A stretch of 64,000 nt of DNA from Globodera rostochiensis. Taxonomy: Eukaryota > Nematoda > Chromadorea > Rhabditida > Heteroderidae. This document shows positions 21,901 through 33,000 of the stretch, piece after piece (position 1 is the first letter of the stretch; every line of letters begins with the position of its first letter). A model generated the notes under the pieces. It saw only the letters and a program-made list of their open reading frames with translations. It ran no database searches and was not told the DNA's origin. Location: contig JAEVLN010000026.1 of assembly GCA_018350325.1 (NCBI GenBank), positions 124,001-188,000 on the forward strand, written 5' to 3'. The position numbers and the translations under genes were made by a program.

Positions 21901-24900
21901 CGTCCACACCTCGCAGTCGTCCACCACCACCGACGACGCACTGCCAGCAACGGGCATCAGGCTGATGAAACAATTTCCAAACGGGCCATTAAGAGCAGCG
22001 CGACAGACCAGCAGCAGCCAAGTGATGGCGGTATGTATAGTATTAGAGTCCTGACCCAATCCCAAAAATTTTTTGGAGGGGGGGGGGGGTTGTACAAAAA
22101 ATTGGACCAAATCACTACGCTAGCTCGAGAGTTGGGGGTAAAAGTGTATCGTAAATAATTTTTTGGTTTCGGTTTGTCACCACCTAAATGTCTAATCTGA
22201 GTCTGCCTGGGAAGTGTCTTTAATTTAAAATATAATTTGAATTGTTTAAGACGACACCCAACACATTTGACATTCTTCCACCCCCGGCCAAAATGGTGAA
22301 ACACATGGATTTTGCTCCGACAGTGTCCGACATTGTGCCCTCATCCGAAACGACGTTGAGCTCAACAACAACAAAAACCACTTACGCTGCCCCGGTTGCA
22401 CCTTCCGCGATTGATGTACAATATTTATTTTTGGAAATTTTAAACCTTTTAAATCCCCGGTCAAACCGGGGACGGGGATGAGAATGGCGCCGGGGATCCC
22501 CGTCCCCGCCCGGCTCTCCAATTCAACTTTTAAGTTAATTGAAGGAATTTATAATGTTTATTGATGAATAAATATGACATTATGTGTGTAATAAAAACAG
22601 TAACTTTTAGCAGACAATGCCTCACAATATTCTGGACGAAGCGTTGAATGAAGCGGAAAATTTTGTTGATGAACAACAGCAGCAGTTTATTCAGCATCAA
22701 CAACCATACAACACCGATGACATCAAAAAGGAGGAGGAATTCGATGTGCTGCTGCCAACGAACGGTGGTGGTGGTGATGATGATGGCCAGGAAGAAGAAG
22801 AAGCAGTGCCAGCACAACAACAACAACCAATCGGAGAAGCATCGGTTGGAGAAGAAAATGAGAAGGAAGAAGGAGAGAAGAAAGAAGTGGGCAAATGGCA
22901 TGTCGCTGAAACTGCAACAATAAAGCTGGTTGCTGACAACAACAATTTGTTGGCCAACGAGGGCGGCGAGAAGACCGCGGCGGACGAAGAGTGCGAGGAG
23001 TTTGGTGTGGAACAGGTGCTTGCTTGGGGGTTGTCCAGAAATCTGAAATTGTTTACAATTATTGATTTTGTTTGAACGAACCGAACATGATGTGTAACTG
23101 ATTAACCCATCACCCAATTTTGCGTTGTTCAGATGCGTGCAACTGATCCAAGCTCTGAACGCGATTCGTTGAAGGAGGCGGCTGCTGAGCAACAGCAAGC
23201 AGCGCAACTGTTTCAACCGATTGAACGTGATGTTGATGAACACGACGAACAACAATCGCTGACAGTGGTCAGAATTTTTTGTTTTGTTGAGTTTTTCAAT
23301 TTTGAAACCAATCATTTTCAGAAGCAGTATTTGATGATGCGCAGTAGAAATCCTGCAAGAACAGAATCCGTTTCGGAACCGCCGCTTTACCACCCGCATT
23401 TGATTGGCGTTGTTGGTGGACGACAACAACAAACCGCTTCCGTACCTCCGTCCGCATTTGATGAGCAAATTATGGAGAAGGGTGGTGAGCTGCAGCAACA
23501 TGACGACCAACCGGCATCAAACATGCAACCAAAGCAAGATGACCATTTCGGCAATCAGCAACAACAATTGGAAAGCAGCAGCAGTTACGAGGAGTTTCAG
23601 CATCATCAGCAGCTGCCACCGATGATGATGACGACGACGCCAATGAGAAAATACCAGCAACAACAACACCAGAGTCAGCTTGAAAATGTGACCAGAAACA
23701 GTCAACATCAACAACAGATGGAGGAGGAAGAAATTGGCATCGGGGGTCGCATTGTCCCGTTTGGGGAGCAACAGCTTTTGCCTGTGTCCGTGTTGGAGAG
23801 TCGTCGACGACCAATTGTTGCGGTTGAGCGCTTTGGTGCTGATCAGCGCCGGATGGTCTCCTCGTCGTCTGAATTTGTTGCGCAACACTCGTCTGCTGAC
23901 AGCGGCAATAAATGGTATTTATTCGGGCTGCTAAAAGCTTTAATTTAAATTTGTTTGTTTTTTTTTGTTCACAGGTTCCATGTGGCCGACCTTCCGTCAT
24001 CCACGCAACGATTTGTTATCTCTCAATACAGTGCCACGGCGGTCGATGGGGGCACAGGGGGGAGGAGGACGGCGACGATGAGGCAGACAACGGACGACAG
24101 AATGGTGGAGGGCGCAAGTGCACAATTTCCCAACGACGACGATCAGCAACAGCAGGAAGTGGGGGATGAACAACAATCGTCGGCGGCCTCCAACGAGCGG
24201 CATGGCATCATTGCGCTGGAGCCGGGCACGGTGTACAAGGTGTGTTGTGTGTTAATGATGCATTAATACGTGTGATGACATTGACCAACATTCAACAACA
24301 ACAAAAAGTGTTCAGATTCGTTGTCGGGCGGCCAATTCGGTTGGGCACAGCGGCTGGTCGCAGATTGCCAGCTTCAAGACGTGTTTGCCCGGCTTTCCCG
24401 GCGCACCGTCCAACATCAAAATCACAAAATGTGTGTGGGTTAAATTAAATTAAATTTCAATTTTTAATTCTCTTTTGCTTATTTTTCAGGTCCGGAAGGC
24501 GCCTACATTTCATGGGTAAATAGATGCTAAATAGCATTTCTAACAACAAACTTTTGTTTTCTCTTAGGAACCGCCACTATTGTCGAATGGCCAAATTGGG
24601 GAGTATTCCGTCCATTTGGCGATGCGCGCACAGCAGCATCAGCACATGCACACGCAGCAGCCGGTGCCGGCGTCGTTTGTGCGCGTTTACGTGGGCCCGA
24701 CAGCGAACTGTGTGATCAAACACGCGGTGTTGGGCCTGGCACACATTGATACGGACAATGCACCAAAGCCGGCAATCATTTTTCGAATCGCGGCACGAAA
24801 TGAGAAGGTGGGTGAATCTGTCGTTGGACTTTTGCTTCTTTTCCTTTATTATAACTTGACAAATTTTAGGGCTATGGTCCGGTGACTCAAGGTAGTGTGT

Positions 24901-25040
24901 TTGTTTTTTGTGGGTTTTAATTGTTGTTTAACAAAAATCTGCATTTTTGTACTTCTCCAGTTCGATGGTTGCAAGAGTCGCGTGCACTCGTCCCGGTGGC
25001 GGTGATGCCGCCATGCACTCTTCAACCGTTGCCAGAATGA
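18937..25040 (+). CDS. hcf-1: Host cell factor 1 (HCF-1), kelch / fibronectin type III protein
   Basis: Nuclear scaffold that links transcription factors to histone-modifying complexes. The ATG at 18937 begins a short tail before the kelch domain. Kelch blades span about 19020-21000: [102 protein letters not shown]. Next is a first fibronectin-type segment (about 21190-21310, [20 protein letters not shown]). A long Gln/Ser/Glu-rich middle (about 21360-23920) shows no HCF-PRO-type proteolytic repeats. C-terminal fibronectin type III modules follow (about 23975-25040), from [20 protein letters not shown] to a TGA at 25038-25040. Retained motifs and order match the family well. Middle exon borders are less certain. 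Confidence 0.93.
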
Positions 25041-27030
25041 TTCGGCCGTGTGCGTTCGTTGTGGCAGTATTTGGCACTTTTCACCCTTTTACTGTTTTTT
25101 CGATCAATTTTTCCCCATTTATTTGAATAATAAAACGGACACGCGCACGCTGTCAATGTTTTTAAAAAATTTTTATAAGCGTAATGAGAGTGGTGGGTGT
25201 ACTTGTTCAGGGAGCTGGCTGGACAAATGACCGGTTCCCTCTCCTCCGGTAAGCAGCTGTCTCGTCCCCCCCCCCCCCCCCCCCCCCCCGGGGGGGCGCT
25301 TTTGGATGCCATCCATCCGCCTCCGCAATGATGGATTATTGATGGGGTTGTGAAGGGCATTTGGTGGGGTATATTTTGGCGGGGAGATGATGTAATATAG
25401 ACGAAGGAATGGATTTTGTTTTTTTGCTTCTCGCCGCCAGCGTTTTTCCCCTTGCCTTTGGCCCCTTATGCCGCTCCTGACAATCGACGGCGGGAGGTAC
25501 GTCCGGCAGCTCCATAAGCAAAAGGGCGGTTGCGTGCGGACAGGGGAAGTCTCTCTAATGCTTCATCGCTTCGCTTCTATTTTTTGTGCTTCTCTGATTC
25601 AATTCACTCGTCTTCACTGCCCCTCTGCGTGTCTGCAGCACTTTTCTGACCCATTCATTGCCTGGGGGGCTTTGTGCCGCCTCGGGCATATTTTTCTTTT
25701 CCATTTCCGTTTTCTTTCGTCTCTCATTTGTCAGCAGAATGTCCCCGCCATTGCTTTTCCCGGCTTTGCTGCTGCTGCTTTTTCACGTTGTTTCCCGCCG
25801 CGTCATTCACTTTCATTAGCATCATTGCGTCAATTGGCATTGATTTAAGTAGACAATTAAGCATGAGTAATAGATACAATTAGCAAGTTTTTCAAGCTCT
25901 TTGCAGGCACTTCCGGTTCCAAAGCGGTTCTCTGGCGGTTTCGGGAAGCGGTTCCGAATTTTTCTCGGTTCCGGAAACGCGGGACCGCTTCTCGGAAGCG
26001 GGAGATCAGTGATTAAATGAATCCAAAATGGGCTGAATTGTCGGAATATGAGCTTCCCCCCCCCCTCCCACTCACCGCCCCATGCAACACAAACATTGGA
26101 TTTTAGCAATTCGTCGACGACCATTTGCTTGTCCTTTGCCATTTACACACAAGCATTTTTCTTTTTTGCCCGTCCTTCAACACTTCTCACGCTTTATCAT
26201 CTTGCTTCTCCTATTTTTGGCGTGCCCCCCCCCCCCCCAATTCTTTGTATCGAATGGAGTGCCGTGCCGAGTGAATGGAGCGGCGACGCATGAGGAAATG
26301 CAAAGAGACGCGTTTCTCTGTTCCTATTCCTCCTCCGACCTGTTCAACGAGTACATACTGGGAAGGGGGAGGGGGGGGGGAGGAATGTGTCCATGTTCCC
26401 CCCCCCCCCCAATTCATCCCCTTCTTTCCACACCTTCCATCTCACTAACAATGACAAATTTTCGGCACCATTAAAGCAATACAAACAACGACCGGAAACG
26501 TGCATTTTTTTTTCTCTTCAAACTTCTAATTTTAACACTTTCAGTCCGCTAATTCTATTTGAAATTTTTTTTTTAATTTTCAATTGGGTAACCCCAACGC
26601 TTGCCTTGCCCCTCCCACGCCTCCATTGTACGGTTTAACCCCATGTCCATTAATCCTCCAAAATGTTCCTGCTCCTTTCTGACCTTCCGGCAAGCCTATT
26701 CTGCCTTCTGGGGTGGAATCATAAGAACGGGGTTGTTAGGTAACACCCCTGAGGGCAAAATCAACCAATAAAACGATAACGAACTCAATTAACAGCAACA
26801 ACAACAACAACAAAAAACATTTTACCACTCCCCCCCCCCCCATCCCATCGCGTCTTTGCCAATTTCCATCCAAATGTAAATTGAACACTTTTTTCGTCTT
26901 TTTTTTTTAGCTTCACCCCATCAATTTGTTGGGCCATAAAAGGGGTGGTTGACACATTTGGCTGCTCTGCTGGCACCTAATTTGTTTGGCCACAAATTGC
27001 TCTCGGCGGATCGGCCCCCGCGTAAAGAGA
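25041..27030. other. Intergenic region with long C and G tracts
   Basis: Pyrimidine-rich DNA with many homopolymer runs. The most extreme is 24 C followed by 7 G at 25266-25296. A palindromic stretch rich in GGAAGCGG and CCGGTTCC lies at about 25905-26005. AATAAA at 25129-25134 probably belongs to hcf-1. No coding exon could be supported; the region probably holds the slo-1 promoter and 5' UTR. Confidence 0.5.
25129..25134 (+). terminator. Polyadenylation signal AATAAA, hcf-1
   Basis: It lies about 90 bases after the hcf-1 stop codon on the same strand. Confidence 0.5.
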
Positions 27031-30000
27031 ATGGCCGACTATTTCCATCAGCAAAAAGGCGGTGGCGGAAGTGGCTACCCGCAGCATCAGCCCAGCTACG
27101 GCTATCCGTCAATGTGAGTTGTGTGACAGGGATGTAACCGAATTCCCGAACATCCGGATTCCCGGACATTTTTGGGTCCGGAATCCCGGATTCCGGACAT
27201 TTTTTTGGCGTCCGGTTACACCCTTGATGTGTGTCGTCCGTCGTCCAACGGTGCTAAGCTAAAAACGGGCAGTTGGTTATTGGGGCAAGATGTATGGATT
27301 TGGGGATGTTGATCAATAAGACAAATATTTGATGATTAGGTTCACAGATTTGATCAGCAAGATTCACTCAGACTAAGTCAATTTAATAATTCAAACATTG
27401 ATCGAATTGCTCGGAATCCGATCAAGAATAAATACAGTCGGTTGCTTAAGGCATTGCAACATCTCACGAGCTTATATGGACCTCACTGAAGTGGAACGCA
27501 AATGCCTGGAACAGGTGGAGGGGAGGGAGAGGGGGGGGGACAACATATCAATTAGAGAAAGGACCGATCGAGATTCTCGATCGGTTCTCAAATCCTTTCT
27601 CTAATGATCAATATCAATTGGTAGCCGAGAGTCTAGTCGAATATCACATATTTGCATTGGTCTAGTCAAGAAATTGTCTGATCTTGATCAATCAGAGAAT
27701 GGGATAAGATAATGATCATTGTGACTTAACATCAATAAATGTTCAGAGGAAATATTGGTGCTTTCTGCTCTCGTCCATCGTCACATTTTGCTTGTCCATG
27801 CTTTTGGTGGTCATTTGGAGGGTAGGCATTTGGTTTGGCAAAACATTGCCCCCTGAATAAAGGTTGATCAGCTTTGTATCTGATCAGACTCCTAAAAGAG
27901 GCTGATCGGAACTAACTCCGCTGATCAACGCTTACACATGGAGGCTGATCAGTGATCAATAATACACATGGAGGCTGATCATTGACCAAAAATTTTTATG
28001 ATCGTAGAAACTGCAGTTCTAATTTTCTTATCTATTCCCTTCCATATAAACTGCTCTGCCCAATTAACTTTCCAATTTGTGTTGGTCTCGCCAATCCCTT
28101 CTCGTCCGTTGCACAGATTGTCACCCATGTGTGCTTCCAGCAGCGTGTCAGGGAAAGGGGTGGCGGTGTTGAACCGCTTGTCCATGACGACCTTGAGGGG
28201 TATAAGCAGCAGCAGCAGCAGCAACAGGGTGCACTCGGTGCAAAGGGTGGGGTCAGCGCGGAACAGTTGCGCAAAGAGGAGCCCGTACAGATTGGCTGGA
28301 TGACAGAGGCCAAGGATTGGGCCGGGTAAGTTGGGGCTTTCAACAAAAGACAATGTGAAATATGGACGGACATTAGCGGATGTTCCCAGATATGTCCCCC
28401 CTATTAGGGATTCTCGAGACTTCAAATTTACAGAGAATCGAGACCGAGAAATGACCCCAAGACATAAAAAACCGAGAAATTTTGACTCGAGAACCGAGAC
28501 TCTCGAGAACTTTTCTCTCGTTCAGCGAGCTGATTTCTGGCCAAAGCATGACTGGACGTATACTGGTTGTGCTCGTCTTCCTGCTCTCCATCGGCTCATT
28601 GGTGAGCTTAACGGATGGGGGGGGGGGGTGGGGGATTGATCATTGTTAAATGTCTAAGCGTTTGTCAGGTGATTTACTTTATCGACACAATGAAGGACAC
28701 GTTCCAAGTGGAAACCTGCGTGCCATGGTTGGTTGTGAAACCGGTGAATGGGTACGGAACATGGGATTTGTGTCCAATTTTGGACCATCCTAGTTCCCCC
28801 AACCCCCGAGGCGTTTCAATTTTTGCAAAATTCTTTTCCCTTTGAAGGAGCGAAAGTCCAACTCAGCAAATTGACCTCGGTGAGACAATCTTTTGCTTAA
28901 ATTGAAACAATTCAAACGCACAAACCATCCCCGGGGGGTGGACAGGTTTCAACATCTTTTTCCTCATCTACTTCTTCATTCGGTTCATTGCGGCCTCGGA
29001 CAAAGTGTGGTTTCTGCTTGATCGGTACTCATTCGTCGACTTCTTCACCATCCCGCCCAGTTTTGTGTCCATTTACTTGGAACGCAATTGGATCGGTGAG
29101 TTACGAACTTTCATTAAATTACGATTTGGCTGTTTTTCATTTACATTAAATATAAAAGATTGTTTGAAAAAATAAAATAAGTTTAGAATTATAATTATAA
29201 AAGGCTAAATTTTCGCCAATGTTAGGTCTTCGTTTCCTGCGTGCCCTCAGGCTAATGACGGTGCCGGACATTCTGCAGGTAGACAGTGATCGGTAGTGAT
29301 GCTCAAGACCTGAAATTTACTGAGACTCGTTTCAAGACCGAGACTTATTGACTCCGAGACTTGGGACCGAGCCTCCAAAAACCCCGAGACTAATCTCGGT
29401 TTAAAACCCGACACTCTCGAGCATCACTAGTGATCGGCCTTTTCGAATGAATGCCATTATTGGAATGGAATATGCGCACCCTTTCAGTACCTGAACATCC
29501 TCAAAATATCGTCCTACATTCGCCTTGCTCAGCTCCTTTCAAGTAAAAAATTTAATTTTAAAATGAAAAAATTAAAATAAAATTCAAAAGTATTCATTTC
29601 GACCTCATTGGCTGGCGCTGGCGTCATCCATCTGCTGGAGAACAGCGGCGATCCGTGGAAGTGAGTTTCGTTTTTTAATTAAAAAAAAATTTTGTTTTTT
29701 TTTGCAATTCTGCCAAATATTAGGCATTTTGTTCATTTTGGCACAGAGATTTTGTGAACTCCCATCGCATCTCATACCCGGACTGCGTGTACTTCTTGTT
29801 GGTCACCATTTCTACCGTTGGCTATGGCGACATTTACTGTACAACTGTTCTGGGTACTTTCTTTGGGGCGTTCAAATTATGGGATATAAGCTTTATTGTA
29901 CTGTAGGAAGGGTGTTTATGGTATTTTTCATCCTCGGCGGTCTTGCCATGTTTGCGTCATACGTGAGTGTGCCGTGCCGATGTGTTAATTACCTAATTTA

Positions 30001-33000
30001 TTCGTCCAAAGGTGCCCGAAATTGCCGACCTGATCGGAAATCGGCAAAAGTACGGTGGCGAGTACAAAGGGTACGGTACAGTTGTGTTGTCCATTAATGT
30101 TTGGATTTGAAAAATATACATTTGTTTTACATTAATCAGTGAACACGGAAAACGGCACATTGTCGTGTGCGGGTGGGTACTGTTTTTGCTAGCAGCGAAC
30201 TAATAACCCCCCTCCCCCCCCCCCCCCCTTAATTGATCAGGCACATTAATTACGAGTCCGTCTCGCACTTCTTGCAAGACTTCCTCCATGAGGACCGGGA
30301 GGACGTGGATGTTGAGGTGGTGTTTCTGCATCGGGTGGTCCCCGACTTGGAGCTGGAAGGCTTGTTCAAACGCCACTTCACCAAAGTGGAGTTCTTCACC
30401 GGTTGGTGCCGCGGCATTGTGACACCTGCTAAATGGATTTTTCGAGATTGAGATTCCGGCTGAATCTCGACCCAGCCCACAAAATTAAACAAAAACGATC
30501 GGGCGGGATCTCGGCTTGGATTTTCCCGATCAAATTCGATCCAGACTAAGCTCAAAAAATTTCGGACGGGATCCCGAGTTCAATCCCACTAGATCTCGAG
30601 AAAATCCCTGACGGAATTCCGATCCGATACACCTTCATTGAGCTTGTGTAGAATTATAGTACACCCTCATTATCAGCGGCATAAATTACCCGTTTAGGCA
30701 CCGTGATGGAATCCAATGACCTGTTACGAGTAAAGGTAAAATTATATTTTCCTCTAGTGCCAATTCCCCCGTTCGTTCGTTTCCACAGGTTGACGAGTCG
30801 GACGCTTGCCTGGTGTTGGCCAACAAGTACAGCTCGGATCCGGATGCGGAAGACGCTGGTAAGTCAACACCCCCCGGGGTTCGGATCCCTATTTTGTCAT
30901 AAACCGCTTCCCCGCGCATTGGCATTATGACGCAAAATTTGGAAATGTTTTTACGAATTACCGTCGATTGACAATTAAAATGAATAAGCAAAAACCTGAA
31001 ACTTTCGTGTGTCAGGAACCGCGACCCAAACCGGAAATCTTTGTTTTTGACCATAGTCCCGGGGGTTTTTGACCGCGATTTGATTCATTTTCCCCTTTAT
31101 AAAATCCCGGGTTTTTAATTTTCTCAATCCCGATCCCGGTTTTTTAATTTTCTCGATCCCGGGGTCCCGGGGTTTCCCAAAAAATCCCGATCCCGGCCGC
31201 CTACTCGAGTTGGAACGAACCGAGCACATTTTTAGCTAATATCATGCGCGTCATCTCCATCAAGAACTACTGCCCTGAAATTCGCATCATCGTCCAGTTG
31301 ATGCAATACCACAACAAGGTGGCACCGGCACATTCCATTAATGGCAATTAGAGCTTCCCATCAACTTTTGTTTATTAATTATGTATATATATTTTTTGCT
31401 TCAAGGCCTATTTGCTGAACATCCCAAGTTGGGCAAGTGTTTTTTAACATTTTTAGCCGAAAGGCACAACACCCTAATAGTAAGGCATTTTGACTTTTTA
31501 GGATTGGAAACGGGGCGACGATGTGATTTGTTTGGCGGAGCTCAAGGTGTTCATTACTGTGTGGGCCTTTCAGGGGGATGTTCGAGACTTAAAGCTTACC
31601 AAGATTTGAGACCGAGACTCTCGAACATCCCTAGGGCATGGGAAGGCGGGAAAGACTTCGTTGTAATGAAAAGCTCAGGGCTGAGATGGGTCTGCTTTTG
31701 AATGGGGATAAGAAGAAGCCTTCATTGTACTGAAAAACTCAGGGCTGAGATGGTTTCAACGGATTGCTTTCAGCTCGGCTTCATTGCCCAGTCTAGCTTG
31801 GCACCCGGCTTCTCCACAATGATGGCAAATTTGTTTGCAATGCGTTCATTCAAAACGGTGCGTCCGTCCTCCTTTTCTGGGCTTATTAACTTAATGACTG
31901 TTGACAATTTTTGCCACCTCTTTTTGGCTATACCAACTCTGATGAGGGTCACTTTCAAAACGATGGATCATTGGCGCATAGGAAGTGGCGGGGCAAATTC
32001 ATTCTTAATTAATGATCGATCGATCGATCGATCACTTCTCCGTTAATCGTCTCTAATCGCTGTTTGACATGCGCAAGGCTTATTGATCTCTCTAATCACC
32101 AATTTTTCTTCTCTTCTGCTGGCTGTTCTTATGACAATGCCAAGGGGAATTTTTTGGTTTTTGAAAATTCTTTGGTCGTCCGGAGAACGCCAAACCATTC
32201 GCGAGCTTTTGTCCATTCCCAACCAAATGGTTGCTTTTCGAATAATAAAAATGATCAAAAATTGCTTAGTACTAGAGCCCGGACTTGAAAACCGATCGAC
32301 ATTTGGATCGAGAATCTCGTATCGCGAATCGAATCTCGAAGATCTCGAAAAATTTCTTCGATCCGAGAATTCGTTTGAGAATCTCGTTTGGTTTGTCTAT
32401 CCGGCAGAACCCAAAATTTTGAAACAGAAACAAATAAATGTACAGCTTGAGACAGAAAACATTGACCCCTCCGTTCTCTCTTAACCATTCGTTTTTAATT
32501 GCATTTAAACGTTTTAATTGAATTTTAATCGTCTCCCCCTCCTCAACAGTCGCCTCACATGGCCGAATGGTTGAACGAGTATTTGAGAGGTGCCGGCATG
32601 GAGTAAGCAATTAACACATACACAAATAGCACACAATTGCTTACTAATTAGGTGGATTTTGAGTGTCCGATGTTACAAATTTTAAAAGGTTTAAATCGAT
32701 GCCCCCATGATCGGTGGCTCTAATTCAAAATTAATCTCGGAGACTCTTTTTCTGTTCGGCTTTTGATACTGTGTCGCAATTACGGTATGCCCTCCTGGGC
32801 TTTTGATACTGTGTCACAATTACTGTATGCTCTCCTCTTGGGCTTTTGATAATCTGTCACAATTACCGTATGCCCCCCTCCCTCTCATTACGGAATGTAC
32901 ACCGAGACGATGAGTCACGCGTTCGCCGGAATGCGCTTCAGAGACGCGGCCGAGTGAGTACGCGAGCGGAATTTGTAAGGGAAACGGAAAAGCCACGCTT

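Noticed and set aside
22530..23510. 326-codon minus-strand open frame
   Set aside because: It is antisense to the Gln/Glu-rich middle of hcf-1, where CAG/CAA codons read as Leu/Cys-rich on the other strand. Splice structure and family motifs support the plus strand.
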